Below, one piece after another: positions 1-8,585 of a stretch of DNA of 45,285 nucleotides. Below the pieces are notes generated by a model. It was given only the letters and a program-made list of their open reading frames with translations, did no database searches and was not told the origin of the DNA. This DNA comes from Filibacter tadaridae (GTDB lineage Bacteria; Bacillota; Bacilli; Bacillales_A; Planococcaceae): assembly GCF_900609045.1 (NCBI RefSeq), contig NZ_UXAV01000043.1, positions 57,404-102,688 of the forward strand. The letters are read 5' to 3'. A program made the position numbers and the translations under genes. Every line of letters begins with the position of its first letter. Position 1 is the stretch's first letter.

Positions 1-40
1 GCCTGTCGCGTCTTAGCAGGCGCCTTTCGCTTTTCTTTAA
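1..40. repeat. Partial inverted repeat at left edge
   Basis: GCCTG at 1-5 is complemented by CAGGC at 17-21, followed by a GC-rich GGCGCC stretch. It lies beyond the terminator of the S-box leader. It may be part of the leader's continuation or of an intergenic repeat cut by the window edge; the sequence alone does not decide. Confidence 0.2.
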
Positions 41-75
41 TATAAAAAGCCCTCCTGCAGACAAGCAGAAAGGCT
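41..75 (-). terminator. Intrinsic terminator of the S-box leader
   Basis: On the minus strand an 11-bp stem (AGCCTTTCTGC pairing with GCAGGAGGGCT, some G-U pairs) closes a six-base loop and is followed by TTTTT. It lies about 30 bases after the SAM aptamer, where the expression platform of an S-box leader is expected, so SAM binding would favour this hairpin and stop transcription into the gene beyond the left edge. Confidence 0.8.
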
Positions 76-105
76 AAACGGTTATAGTTAATAACGGTTA
101 TCCGA

Positions 106-212
106 TCTCTCATCTTTCAAAGCATTAGCTTTGTGTGACTTGGCACCATTTCACTTTCGTGACGGTTGCCGGGCTTCATAGGGCACTATCCCTCCACCTC
201 TCTTAATAAGAG
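106..212 (-). promoter_or_regulatory. SAM-I (S-box) riboswitch aptamer
   Basis: Read on the minus strand, the segment has the S-box conserved core: AGAGAGGTGGAGGGA, then GCCCTATGAAGCCCGGCAACC, then a GGTGCCAA block. P1 forms from CTCTTAT (206-212 side) and ATGAGAG (106-112 side). The family binds S-adenosylmethionine and turns off methionine or cysteine uptake and synthesis genes. In Bacillus the yusE-yusF-gcvH cluster is followed by the metNPQ methionine ABC transporter, so that operon is probably what lies off the left edge (inference). Confidence 0.93.
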
Positions 213-240
213 CGACATATTCAATTGTTTGATATGAACT

Positions 241-270
241 AATCTATCATGTTTTCAACCAGTGTGTCAA
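241..270 (-). promoter_or_regulatory. SigA-type promoter for the S-box leader
   Basis: TTGACA (265-270) and TAGATT (241-246) are separated by 18 bases on the minus strand, and the predicted start is about 20 bases before the riboswitch P1 stem. The -35 box overlaps the stop codon of the YusE-like gene, so the upstream gene ends inside this promoter. Confidence 0.55.
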
Positions 271-566
271 CCGATTTTTTCAAGTAGGTAAGGAACAGAT
301 TGAAATGCATAAATTTTATGTTTAATGACGCCGTCTTTTTGGATAAGCAGACAAGGCACGCTTTCAATTTCATAGTCCACTGCGATGCTTTGCACGTAAT
401 TTAAATCCGCCTTACCCATTGGTGTGTCCGGTTTCATAACGGATACGACCTCCATCATTTTTGAAGCCACTGCGCATGTACCACACATCGGGGTATATAA
501 ATAAAATACTGATGTTTTGTTATCCAAGATTGTACTTTCCCACTCTTTGCGTGTCCAATTTTCCAT
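267..566 (-). CDS. YusE-like thioredoxin-family protein
   Basis: A 99-residue protein with a thioredoxin-like fold and the redox pair in PMCGTC (CxxC about residues 28-31), followed by a cis-Pro segment SVPCLL. It has no signal peptide, so it should act in the cytoplasm as a thiol-disulfide exchange protein; its substrate is not known. It follows the Toprim gene by 12 bases and is probably cotranscribed with it. The same pair, yusF-yusE, lies between gcvH and the methionine transporter in Bacillus subtilis, which supports the assignment. Family confidence is high; physiological role is unknown. Confidence 0.85.
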   Translation of the reverse strand: MENWTRKEWESTILDNKTSVFYLYTPMCGTCAVASKMMEVVSVMKPDTPMGKADLNYVQSIAVDYEIESVPCLLIQKDGVIKHKIYAFQSVPYLLEKIG

Positions 567-578
567 TCAACTCATCCT

Positions 579-920
579 TCATAGTAAAAATTGTGGGTGG
601 ACCTTAAATCCCGCTTCGGTAAGAATAGTAGCCAGTACCTTGAAAGGTGTAGTTTCAACTTCCTTGTATACTTTTTCCGTATATAGATGAATGGCGGAAT
701 GGAATTCCCTCTTAAATAAATGACGGATTTTCTCTCCCGATTCATCAGCATCCAGGAAAACGTATAACTCCCGTTCTTCATATGCTTCTAGTAATTCCTC
801 AAGCCGATATGGACTTACCGTTCCATTCGTACAAATTATTTCAACAGGTTCAGCTACAATTCTTTGCAGTCGTTTCCGGTCCGAGCCACCTTCTACGATT
901 AGTACTTTTTCTTCATTCAC
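579..920 (-). CDS. YusF-like small Toprim-domain protein
   Basis: A stand-alone Toprim domain of about 113 residues. The conserved glutamate is in VEGGSD near the N-terminus and the metal-binding DxD motif in FLDADESG. Such small Toprim proteins resemble the nuclease domain of ribonuclease M5 and primases, but the role of this branch is not established. I place the start at the GTG at 920 because GAGGTGA precedes it by seven bases; an upstream ATG at 938 overlaps that ribosome site and would add six residues. It is probably cotranscribed with the thioredoxin-like gene downstream. Confidence 0.8.
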   Translation of the reverse strand: MNEEKVLIVEGGSDRKRLQRIVAEPVEIICTNGTVSPYRLEELLEAYEERELYVFLDADESGEKIRHLFKREFHSAIHLYTEKVYKEVETTPFKVLATILTEAGFKVHPQFLL

Positions 921-956
921 AAGGACTTCACCTCGCATTATCTATAGTCTATATAT

Positions 957-986
957 ACAAAAAACGCCGGAACTAGACCGGCGCTT
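957..986 (-). terminator. Terminator after gcvH
   Basis: Minus-strand GCGCCGG pairs with CCGGCGT around a seven-base loop and is followed by TTTTT. It sits just after the gcvH stop codon and before the Toprim gene. Confidence 0.85.
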
Positions 987-996
987 TACAATTCAA

Positions 997-1380
997 TTAT
1001 TCTCCAACAGTCATTTTCTCGTAGTCTTCTGCAGACATAAGTGCGTCTATTTCAGCTTTGTCAGAAGGCTCGACAACAATCATCCATGCATTTCCGTATG
1101 GAGATTCGTTAACGAATTCAGGGCTGTCTTCTAGTCCTGCGTTGACTTCTAGTACTTTACCGCTGATAGGCGCATAAAGCTCAGAAACTGTTTTAACAGA
1201 TTCAACACTTCCGAATGGCTCGTCCGCTTTCACATCGTCGCCTACTTGTGGTAGCTCAACGAAAACGATATCGCCAAGTTCAGATTGTGCAAAGTGTGTA
1301 ATTCCAATGCGGTAGTTACCGCCTTCTTCTTTAACCCATTCGTGCTCTTCAGAATAACGCAGATCTTTTGGTGTGCTCAT
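997..1380 (-). CDS. gcvH: Glycine cleavage system H protein
   Basis: A 127-residue lipoyl carrier protein. The lipoylation site is Lys63 in [10 protein letters not shown], and the N-terminal HEWV and the GDIVFVELP core are typical of the family. It shuttles the aminomethyl group between the P, T and L proteins; in Bacillus, GcvH also serves as the octanoyl relay in lipoate assembly. The start at 1380 is preceded by GGAGGGG; an in-frame ATG 15 bases upstream overlaps that site and is unlikely. The other glycine cleavage genes are not in the window, as is usual in Bacillus. Confidence 0.97.
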   Translation of the reverse strand: MSTPKDLRYSEEHEWVKEEGGNYRIGITHFAQSELGDIVFVELPQVGDDVKADEPFGSVESVKTVSELYAPISGKVLEVNAGLEDSPEFVNESPYGNAWMIVVEPSDKAEIDALMSAEDYEKMTVGE

Positions 1381-1454
1381 TCCGTACCCCTCCAAAAAGT
1401 TATATTCATTCTATTCAATTTTGACATATTTCATGAACAAAGACAAGGTAGGAG

Positions 1455-1814
1455 TCATCCTTTCCATACATTGTCGAAATCATCTTCTTTAAACCCGACT
1501 GTTACTTTTCCATTGCCATATACAAGCGGTCTTTTCATCAACATACCATCAGTTGCCAGTAAGCGAATCTTTTCTTCATCCGTCATTGCCGGTAATTTAT
1601 CTTTGACATTCAGTTCTCTATATTTCATGCCACTAACGTTAAAGAACTTTTTAATATCCAAACCCGAAATAGCAATCATCTCACTAAGCTGGTCTTCCGT
1701 TGGAGGATTTTCGGCGATATTTACTTCTTCAAATTGTAGACCGTTCGTCTCAAGCCACTTCTTCGCTTTCCTGCATGTACCGCATTTAGGATAACTGTAA
1801 TAGGTAAGCCCCAT
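1455..1814 (-). CDS. Spx/ArsC-like thioredoxin-fold protein (YusI-like)
   Basis: A 119-residue protein of the ArsC/Spx/MgsR family, with the N-terminal CxxC in YPKCGTCRKAKKWL (Cys11 and Cys14) and the family segment MLMKRPLV. This is not the thioredoxin-linked arsenate reductase found at 12697; members of this branch are regulators (Spx) or poorly characterised reductases. GGAGGTG seven bases before the ATG supports the start. Its place between fadE and gcvH matches yusI in Bacillus subtilis. Function beyond the family is unknown. Confidence 0.85.
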   Translation of the reverse strand: MGLTYYSYPKCGTCRKAKKWLETNGLQFEEVNIAENPPTEDQLSEMIAISGLDIKKFFNVSGMKYRELNVKDKLPAMTDEEKIRLLATDGMLMKRPLVYGNGKVTVGFKEDDFDNVWKG

Positions 1815-1844
1815 TCTTTAGCACCTCCATTTTCATCAGTATAG

Positions 1845-1882
1845 CAAAAAAAGTTGCGGACACCAAAAGGTATCCGCAACTT
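1845..1882 (-). terminator. Terminator of the fad operon
   Basis: A 14-bp stem on the minus strand (AAGTTGCGG...CCGCAACTT, loop of four) followed by a run of T. It lies 18 bases after the fadE stop and ends the fadN-fadA-fadE transcript. Confidence 0.92.
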
Positions 1883-1899
1883 ACACCTTACAAAAAGAA

Positions 1900-3687
1900 T
1901 TAGACGATGAATTTCTCAGCTTCGATAAGTTTTACGGAAGCTTCGCGTTTTTTTGCAATGATGTTGTACGGGTTAGAACGTGTTAATTTGCGTAATGCAG
2001 ACATCATCATGCGTTGGTTGTCGCCTTCGACAGCTGCAAGAAGTGTTTCTTTCGCATCTCTTTCGATTTCTTCGAATGCTTCTTGACAGAAGATTTGCGT
2101 GTAAAGGATTTTTTGTTGTGCTTTTTCTTCTCCATCACGTGCAATTGCTTTTTCCGTACGAAGAACGGCAGATTCCATTGCAAAAAGATTATTTGCGATA
2201 TCTGCGATGTTTATTAGAACTTCTTGTTCTGCCTCTAGTTTCGTGCCGTACCGTTGTGCGGCCATACCTGCTGCAAGAAGACCGATTTTCTTCGCGTTTT
2301 TCACAAGTGCTTTTTCCTGTGCAAGTGCTTCTTCACCGATTTCTTCAGGCATCATTGAAAGAAGCTCACCTTGTAACGCTTGTGCTTGTTGTAGAAGTGG
2401 CAATTCGCCTTTCATCGCTTTTTTCAAGAATGTTCCTGGAACGATTAAGCGGTTAATTTCATTTGTACCTTCAAAAATACGGTTGATGCGTGAATCGCGG
2501 TAAATGCGTTCCACTTCATATTCTTGCATGAAGCCATATCCACCGTGAAGTTGAACGGCTTCGTCAACGATGTAATCCAATACTTCTGATCCGACTACTT
2601 TGTTGATAGAACATTCGATTGCGTATTCAGCGATTGCTGCTGCAATTGCTTTTCCGTCTTTTTGTTCTTCTATGCTCATTTGACTTTGACGCTCTTCGAA
2701 GTAGCCGACCGTACGATAAATCAAGCTTTCCGATGCATACAATTTAGATGCCATTGTCGCCAATTTTTGTTTTGTTAGGTTGAATGAAGAAATTGGTGTT
2801 TTGAACTGTTGACGCTGGTTCGTATACGAGATTGCTAGTTCAAGAGCACGTTTCGATCCGCCGATTGTGCCTACCCCTAGTTTGTAGCGGCCAATATTTA
2901 GGATATTGAAGGCAATCACATGACCACGGCCAACTTCGCCAAGTAGATTTTCAACTGGAACTTCCGCGTCTTGAAGGATGAGTGTACGCGTTGAAGATGA
3001 TTTGATACCCATTTTCTTCTCTTCAGCACCTACTGAAACGCCCGGGAACACTTTTTCAACGATGAAAGCGGAGAACTTGTCGCCATCAATTTTTGCATAG
3101 ACAACAAATACATCTGCAAATCCAGCGTTTGTAATCCACTGTTTTTCACCATTTAGGATGTAATGCGTGCCTGCATCGTTCAATTTAGCAGTTGTTTTCG
3201 CACCTAGTGCGTCAGATCCTGATCCTGGCTCAGTTAATGCGTATGCTGAGATTTTGTCTCCAGCTACCGAGTTAGGTAAGTATTTATTCTTTTGGTCTTC
3301 ATTTCCGAAAAGAACGATTGGTAATGTACCGATACCTACATGTGCGCCGTGGGTGATTGAGAAACCACCTGCAACCGACATTTTTTCAGAGATTAATGCA
3401 GATGAGATTTTGTCAAGACCAAGGCCACCGTATTCTTCAGGAACATCCGCTCCTAGAAGACCGAGGTCCCCTGCAGTTTTAAGTAGTCTAACTGAGTGGT
3501 CGAATTCATGATTTTCTAGGTTTTCTACAACTGGAAGCACTTCGTTTTTCACGTAGTCTTCTGTTGTTTTTGCGATCATTTTTTGCTCGTCGGAAAAGTC
3601 TTCTGGTGTAAATACGCGATCCAATTCGATGTCTTCGACTAAAAATGCTCCGCCTTTAATTAACTCGTTTGTTTTCAATTCAGTCAT
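1900..3687 (-). CDS. fadE: Acyl-CoA dehydrogenase
   Basis: A 595-residue FAD-dependent acyl-CoA dehydrogenase, the first oxidation step of fatty acid beta-oxidation. Visible family signatures are YALTEPGSGSDA (flavin and substrate contact), QWITNAG, the QLHGGYGFMQEYEVERIYRD stretch and FEGTNEINRL near the usual catalytic region. The roughly 200-residue C-terminal extension beyond the ordinary 380-residue core is typical of the Bacillus FadE/YusJ type. AAGGAGG lies ahead of the ATG. It is the last gene of the operon, 43 bases after fadA, and is followed by a strong terminator. Expected control is by FadR through the operator upstream of fadN. Confidence 0.95.
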   Translation of the reverse strand: MTELKTNELIKGGAFLVEDIELDRVFTPEDFSDEQKMIAKTTEDYVKNEVLPVVENLENHEFDHSVRLLKTAGDLGLLGADVPEEYGGLGLDKISSALISEKMSVAGGFSITHGAHVGIGTLPIVLFGNEDQKNKYLPNSVAGDKISAYALTEPGSGSDALGAKTTAKLNDAGTHYILNGEKQWITNAGFADVFVVYAKIDGDKFSAFIVEKVFPGVSVGAEEKKMGIKSSSTRTLILQDAEVPVENLLGEVGRGHVIAFNILNIGRYKLGVGTIGGSKRALELAISYTNQRQQFKTPISSFNLTKQKLATMASKLYASESLIYRTVGYFEERQSQMSIEEQKDGKAIAAAIAEYAIECSINKVVGSEVLDYIVDEAVQLHGGYGFMQEYEVERIYRDSRINRIFEGTNEINRLIVPGTFLKKAMKGELPLLQQAQALQGELLSMMPEEIGEEALAQEKALVKNAKKIGLLAAGMAAQRYGTKLEAEQEVLINIADIANNLFAMESAVLRTEKAIARDGEEKAQQKILYTQIFCQEAFEEIERDAKETLLAAVEGDNQRMMMSALRKLTRSNPYNIIAKKREASVKLIEAEKFIV

Positions 3688-3730
3688 TATGATTTCCTCC
3701 TTGGGTTATATGCATTTTTATTTTTATGAT

Positions 3731-4906
3731 TTACAGTAATTCAAAGACGGCTGCTGCGCCCATTCCGCCGCCGATGCACATTGTGACGACGCCGAATTGT
3801 TTACCTTGACGTTTTAATTCGCTCATCATGCGGATTGTCAATATAGATCCTGTTGCACCAAGTGGATGCCCGAGTGCGATTGCTCCGCCGTTTACATTCA
3901 CTTTGTCCATGTCGAGTCCTAAGTGACGGATAACTTGAAGGGATTGTGAAGCGAATGCTTCGTTTAATTCCCAAAGGTCGATATCCTCTATTGATAAGCC
4001 TGCTAGTTTAAGTGCTTTTGGAACTGCTACGGTCGGTCCGATGCCCATTACTTCTGGGGGCACGCCGCCTACAGCGAATGAACGGAACTTCGCGATTGGC
4101 TTAAGTCCTTGTGCTTCTGCCACTTCACGATCCATTAGCAGAACAGCGCCTGCGCCATCGGATGTTTGTGAAGAGTTACCTGCTGTAACACTACCTCTAA
4201 CATTGAATGCCGGGCGTAGTCTTGCTAGACCTTCCATGCTTGTTCCTTTACGAACGCCTTCATCCATTTCGAACGTGAATTTCTTCTCGCTGTATTTACC
4301 GTTATCATCAACAGAGCGCTTAACGACTTCAACAGGTACGATGTCATCGTTGAATTTCCCTGCTGCAATCGCTGCACCGGCCAATTCATGTGAGCGGACT
4401 GCAAATGCATCCTGGTCCTCACGACTAACGCCATATTTAACAGCAACTTGTTCTGCCGTATGTCCCATTCCCATATAATATTCGGGCATCGTTTCTGCTA
4501 AATGGAAGTTTGGTCGAATCGTATTCCCCATCATCGGGACCATACTCATCGACTCAACGCCACCCGCGATAATCGCCTGTGAGTGACCCAGCATAATGCG
4601 TTCTGCGCCATAGGCAATCGATTGTAGCCCTGAAGAACAGAAACGGTTCACTGTAATTGCAGGAGTCGTATCCGGTAATCCCGCAAGCGCTCCGATATTA
4701 CGTGCAACGTTCATGCCTTGTTCCGCTTCCGGCATTGCGCAACCGATGATTAAATCATCGATTGCTCCGTCATAGTCTCCAGCACGTTTCAATGTTTCTC
4801 TAATTGCCAATGCTCCTAAATCGTCAGGGCGAACCGTAACAAGAGAGCCCCTGCCTGCTTTTCCGACCGGTGTACGTGCACCGGCCACTAGTACTGCTTC
4901 ACGCAT
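3731..4906 (-). CDS. fadA: Acetyl-CoA acyltransferase (thiolase)
   Basis: A 391-residue thiolase, the final cleavage step of beta-oxidation. All three catalytic elements are present: Cys90 in NRFCSSG, His347 in GHPLGATG and Cys377 in MCIGGGMGAA. AGAGGAGG precedes the start codon. The gene lies between fadN and fadE, the standard order in Bacillus, and the encoded enzyme should use the 3-ketoacyl-CoA made by FadN. Soluble and cytoplasmic. I see no anomaly. Confidence 0.96.
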   Translation of the reverse strand: MREAVLVAGARTPVGKAGRGSLVTVRPDDLGALAIRETLKRAGDYDGAIDDLIIGCAMPEAEQGMNVARNIGALAGLPDTTPAITVNRFCSSGLQSIAYGAERIMLGHSQAIIAGGVESMSMVPMMGNTIRPNFHLAETMPEYYMGMGHTAEQVAVKYGVSREDQDAFAVRSHELAGAAIAAGKFNDDIVPVEVVKRSVDDNGKYSEKKFTFEMDEGVRKGTSMEGLARLRPAFNVRGSVTAGNSSQTSDGAGAVLLMDREVAEAQGLKPIAKFRSFAVGGVPPEVMGIGPTVAVPKALKLAGLSIEDIDLWELNEAFASQSLQVIRHLGLDMDKVNVNGGAIALGHPLGATGSILTIRMMSELKRQGKQFGVVTMCIGGGMGAAAVFELL

Positions 4907-4958
4907 TGATTTTCCTCCTCTTTGCTGTACGTCCGTACGTTCTATCTATTAAGCATAT

Positions 4959-7343
4959 TTAGTTACGTAGTGGCTTCCCTTTTAGAAGCATGTGTTGCAT
5001 ACGTTGTTGTGATTTCGGTTCCGCTACTAGGCTCAAGAAGGCCTCGCGTTCGAGATCCAACATATATTGTTCATCAACCAACGTTCCGTATGGCACTGTT
5101 CCGCCTGATAATACGAAAGCTAATTTTTTTGCAATTTTCAAGTCATGCTCGCTGATGAATCCTGAAGCGAACATGCCTTCCGCGCCAAGTAGCATCGTTG
5201 CATATCCTGAATCTCCAGTGACTGGAAGTTTTTGTCGTTTAGGTGCTACGTAGCCATTGTCATGCAATGCGATTGCAGTTTGTTTCGCATCGTAAATCAA
5301 ATGATCTGGGTTCACACTGATGCCATCCGCAAAGTCCAAGAAATTATTTTCTCTCGCTTCTTCTCCAGATGTCGATACTTTTGCCATTGCAATCGATTCG
5401 AACACTTTGTTCGCTACATATTGGTAGTCAACATGAACGCCATTCGGCAATCCCTTTAAGTGTTTTGCATAAAGACCAACGTTACCGCCACCGCCAGGTA
5501 TTAAACCGACACCCGCTTCGACAAGTCCCATATATGTTTCCATAGATGCTTGAATATGAGCAGCCGGTAAACATACTTCCGCTCCACCGCCAAGTGTCAT
5601 CTGGAAAGGTGCTGCAACAACAGGTTTTGTAGAGTATTTAATCTTCAGCATTGCGTTTTGGAAAGAACGAACAGTGAAATCAAGTTCGAAAATATTATCA
5701 TCCTGAGCTTCCATCAAAATCATGCCAAGGTTTGCACCTACACAGAAGTTTTTACCTTGGTTACCGATGACAAGGCCTTTGAAGTTCTTTTCAACTTCAT
5801 CCACTGCGAAATTGATCATTTGTACGATGTCAGGTCCGATTGCATTCGCCTGTGAATGGAATTCAAGTAGTGCAACTCCATCTCCAAGGTCGATTAAGCT
5901 TGCGCCTGTATTCTTCTTGATGACGCCGTGTTTTTTCTTATAACGTTTTAGATTAATTACTTTTTCATTTACGACTACCTTCTTATATCCTTCTCCATCG
6001 AAGAAATAAAGTTCGTTGTCTTCTTCTTTATAGAAAGTTTCATAGCCTTTGTCTAGCAGTTGTTGAGCGAAAGCAGGAACTGTTTCTCCTTCTTCTTTCA
6101 TCTTGGCAATTGATTTTTCTACGCCGACTGCGTCCCAAATTTCAAATGGTCCTTGCTGCCAACCGAAGCCCCATTTCATGGCATTGTCGATTGCGACGAT
6201 ATCGTCAGCAATTTCACCATGCAGTTCCGCAGAGTAACGAAGTGTTGGAGCGATAATATTCCAAAGCAATTCTCCTGTGCGGTCATCCGCATAGACGAGT
6301 GCTTTCACTTTGTTCGCAAGTCCTTTTTGTTGCTTCGCCATTTCAATTGAAGGCGTTTTCAATTTCTTCATCGGTCCGTATTCAAGTGTTTCAGGATCGA
6401 GTTCAAGAATTTCTTTATCTTTTTTCAAGAAGAATCCTTGTTTCGCCTTTGCACCAATCCAGCCATTGTCAATCATCGTTTTCATGAAGGCTGGTAATTC
6501 GAACACTTTTTGTTCTTCGCCTTCCGTTTTATCGTAAGCGTTTTTCGCTACATGCATGAACGTATCGAGACCTACAACATCCAGTGTACGAAATGTAGCT
6601 GATTTTGGACGACCAATCAATGTCCCTGTTACTGAATCGACTTCTCCGATAGAGTATCCACGCTTTTCCATTTCACGCAGCGTTACGAGAAGGCCGTATG
6701 TACCGATTCGGTTTGCGATGAAGTTCGGTGTATCTTTTGCAATAACAACACCTTTACCAAGACGGTCTTCACCGAATGCAGTCATGAAGTCTACTACTCC
6801 TGCATCCGTTGTGCTTGCCGGAATTATTTCAAGTAGTTTCAAATAGCGTGGCGGGTTGAAAAAGTGAGTTCCAAGGAAATGCTTTTGGAAATCTTCTGTA
6901 CGTCCCTCTGCCATCGCTTCAATACTGATTCCTGAAGTATTTGAACTTATAATCGTGCCTGGTTTACGTACAGCATCGATTTTTTCATATAACCCTTTTT
7001 TAACATCTAAGTTTTCAACAATGACTTCAATAATCCAGTCAACGTCTTTTAACATTGCTAGGTCGTCTTCAAAGTTCCCTGTTTCAATAAGTGAAAGAGA
7101 GCTTTTCGTCGTTAGTGGTGAAGGTTTTTGTTTCAATAGTTTTTGTTTTGCTCCTGCCGCGATTTTGTTTCGTACTTGACTGTCTTCTAAAGTAAGACCT
7201 TTCGCTTCTTCGTCCGTTGTCAATTTGTTTGGAACGATATCTAAAAGAAGCACCGGGATTCCAATATTTGCAAGATGAGCAGCGATGCCTGATCCCATAA
7301 CGCCTGAACCTAAAACTGCCGCTTTTTTAATTTGATAAGTCAC
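4959..7343 (-). CDS. fadN: 3-hydroxyacyl-CoA dehydrogenase / enoyl-CoA hydratase
   Basis: A 794-residue bifunctional beta-oxidation enzyme. The N-terminal NAD-binding motif is VLGSGVMGSGIAAHLAN; a 3-hydroxyacyl-CoA dehydrogenase body follows, with the conserved GTHFFNPP. The crotonase-type region comes after it, with NQGKNFCVGANL and the oxyanion-hole segment TLGGGAEVCLP. I choose the GTG at 7343 because GGGAGG precedes it by eight bases and the length then matches FadN; upstream in-frame codons would read through the FadR operator. First gene of the fadN-fadA-fadE operon. Confidence 0.94.
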   Translation of the reverse strand: MTYQIKKAAVLGSGVMGSGIAAHLANIGIPVLLLDIVPNKLTTDEEAKGLTLEDSQVRNKIAAGAKQKLLKQKPSPLTTKSSLSLIETGNFEDDLAMLKDVDWIIEVIVENLDVKKGLYEKIDAVRKPGTIISSNTSGISIEAMAEGRTEDFQKHFLGTHFFNPPRYLKLLEIIPASTTDAGVVDFMTAFGEDRLGKGVVIAKDTPNFIANRIGTYGLLVTLREMEKRGYSIGEVDSVTGTLIGRPKSATFRTLDVVGLDTFMHVAKNAYDKTEGEEQKVFELPAFMKTMIDNGWIGAKAKQGFFLKKDKEILELDPETLEYGPMKKLKTPSIEMAKQQKGLANKVKALVYADDRTGELLWNIIAPTLRYSAELHGEIADDIVAIDNAMKWGFGWQQGPFEIWDAVGVEKSIAKMKEEGETVPAFAQQLLDKGYETFYKEEDNELYFFDGEGYKKVVVNEKVINLKRYKKKHGVIKKNTGASLIDLGDGVALLEFHSQANAIGPDIVQMINFAVDEVEKNFKGLVIGNQGKNFCVGANLGMILMEAQDDNIFELDFTVRSFQNAMLKIKYSTKPVVAAPFQMTLGGGAEVCLPAAHIQASMETYMGLVEAGVGLIPGGGGNVGLYAKHLKGLPNGVHVDYQYVANKVFESIAMAKVSTSGEEARENNFLDFADGISVNPDHLIYDAKQTAIALHDNGYVAPKRQKLPVTGDSGYATMLLGAEGMFASGFISEHDLKIAKKLAFVLSGGTVPYGTLVDEQYMLDLEREAFLSLVAEPKSQQRMQHMLLKGKPLRN

Positions 7344-7366
7344 GTGCGAAGCCTCCCTTTTCGTTT

Positions 7367-7384
7367 TGAATGAGTGCTCATTCA
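7367..7384. promoter_or_regulatory. FadR-type operator
   Basis: TGAATGAGTGCTCATTCA is an 18-bp near-perfect palindrome fitting the Bacillus FadR (YsiA) consensus TGAATGA-N-TCATTCA. It lies between the proposed promoter and the fadN start. The repressor releases DNA when it binds long-chain acyl-CoA, so the operon should be induced by fatty acids. The fadR gene is not in the window. Confidence 0.88.
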
Positions 7385-7424
7385 TTTTATGGGCAAAAAA
7401 AATAGAAACCATTTCTATAACTCT

Positions 7425-7453
7425 AGTGTAGAACATTCTTTGCATTTTCGCAA
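7425..7453 (-). promoter_or_regulatory. SigA-type promoter of the fad operon
   Basis: TTGCGA (7448-7453) and TACACT (7425-7430) are separated by 17 bases on the minus strand. The operator at 7367-7384 lies about 35-50 bases downstream of the predicted start, a position suited to roadblock repression. Confidence 0.5.
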
Positions 7454-7564
7454 TATTTAAATCTAAAAAACTTGTAAATGAAGGTAATTTTCCATAGCAG
7501 TTCGTTTCACTATCCCCCGTTTTGAAATCGTTGTACACTACTCTTATAGAAGGAGTGACTTAAA

Positions 7565-7885
7565 ATGAAATCAATTACAACTACTGAGCAATTCAACGAA
7601 ATTATTTCCGGTGATTCTAAAACACTTATTAAATTTGAAGCCGACTGGTGCCCTGACTGCAAACGGATGGATATGTTCATTGATCCGATCGTTGAAGAGT
7701 ATAGTATGTATACTTGGTACGATGTGGACCGTGATGTTCTACCCGAAATCGCGGATAAGTACGACGTTATGGGCATTCCAAGTTTACTTATTTTCCAAAA
7801 CGGCGAAAAGAAAGACCATCTCCATAGTGCAAACGCAAAATCACCATCACAGGTGACTGCTTTTCTTGATAATGTTAACGAATAA
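7565..7885 (+). CDS. Thioredoxin-like protein (YtpP/YdfQ type)
   Basis: A 106-residue cytoplasmic thioredoxin-fold protein with the active-site motif WCPDCK and the cis-Pro segment GIPSLL. The CPDC pair differs from the CGPC of general thioredoxin, as in small accessory thioredoxins of Bacillus. AAGGAGTG stands before the ATG. It is divergent from the fad operon and has its own terminator, so it is probably a single-gene unit. The electron partner is unknown. Confidence 0.85.
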   Translation: MKSITTTEQFNEIISGDSKTLIKFEADWCPDCKRMDMFIDPIVEEYSMYTWYDVDRDVLPEIADKYDVMGIPSLLIFQNGEKKDHLHSANAKSPSQVTAFLDNVNE

Positions 7886-7890
7886 CTGAA

Positions 7891-7937
7891 AGTGGCGTCA
7901 ATCGATAGATTCCCTTCTATCCTTTGGCGCTTTTTTG
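7891..7937 (+). terminator. Terminator of the thioredoxin-like gene
   Basis: GCGTCAA pairs with TTTGGCGC and an inner GATAG with CTATC, followed by TTTTTT. It begins a few bases after the stop codon. Confidence 0.75.
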
Positions 7938-8029
7938 TATTCATATACTATGAATACAATTGTAACGATGTTCGGGAATGAACGATTTACTGAAGGGAAA
8001 ACTACTTCACTAGTAAAGGAGGGGGATGA

Positions 8030-8545
8030 ATGAAAACCATCCTAAATGTGAACGGGACATCCCAATTTGACGATTCAATTAAAAAATCATTGCAATCTTC
8101 TGCTTGTGGGCCTGTTACGGCATTTGTTATGATGCAACATCTCCTGCCCAACTCATTTTCACACAGCGTGAATGATTTGTACCGCATACTTGGCGGAACA
8201 AAAATTGGTTTATTCAAAAGACGGTTCATCCATAATATGCAAAAAACACTGGGTCCAAAATGGCATGTTGCAGCGTGTACGATTGAAGATGTAAAACGAG
8301 AAATCAATGATGGTCGCCTTGTTGCAGCAAAGTTTGATAAGTGGTTTGCCTTCCGTTGGCGGGGTGACTATGACTTTGATTATCACTGGGTACCCATCAT
8401 CGGTTTTGAACAGCGCGGGAATGATGTTATTCTCGCAATCCACGATAATGGTGGTCGCGATAGAGAAAGCCGTATCCGTCATATCTCTTTTAATCGAAAC
8501 CAAAAAGTACTTTCTTTTGTAAAGATTAGGCCCGCTGAATCGTGA
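8030..8545 (+). CDS. C39-like papain-fold protein
   Basis: A 171-residue protein with the layout of the C39-like cysteine peptidase superfamily: Cys26 in SSACGPVTA, His119 in DYHWVPIIGF and Asp139 in AIHDNGG form a plausible catalytic triad. There is no signal peptide, no ABC-transporter fusion and no obvious precursor peptide nearby, so it is probably a stand-alone cytoplasmic enzyme, either peptidase or transferase. Its substrate cannot be inferred. AAAGGAGGGGG precedes the ATG. Its stop codon touches a 16-bp hairpin shared with the convergent small gene at 8584. Confidence 0.75.
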   Translation: MKTILNVNGTSQFDDSIKKSLQSSACGPVTAFVMMQHLLPNSFSHSVNDLYRILGGTKIGLFKRRFIHNMQKTLGPKWHVAACTIEDVKREINDGRLVAAKFDKWFAFRWRGDYDFDYHWVPIIGFEQRGNDVILAIHDNGGRDRESRIRHISFNRNQKVLSFVKIRPAES

Positions 8546-8585
8546 AAACCCTGTTCAAATCAATAGATTTGAACAGGGTTTCTTC
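8545..8585. terminator. Bidirectional terminator between convergent genes
   Basis: A perfect 16-bp inverted repeat (AAACCCTGTTCAAATC and its complement, loop AATA) lies exactly between the stop codon of the C39-like gene and that of the small minus-strand gene. Short T or A runs flank both sides, so it can end both transcripts. Confidence 0.85.

Noticed and set aside
7344..7538. N-terminal extension of fadN
   Set aside because: It would be translated from the promoter and FadR operator region; the GTG at 7343 has the correct ribosome site and gives the family's usual length.
7510..7944. 144-aa minus-strand ORF opposite the thioredoxin-like gene
   Set aside because: Antisense shadow of the thioredoxin-like gene, which carries the WCPDCK motif and its own ribosome site and terminator.
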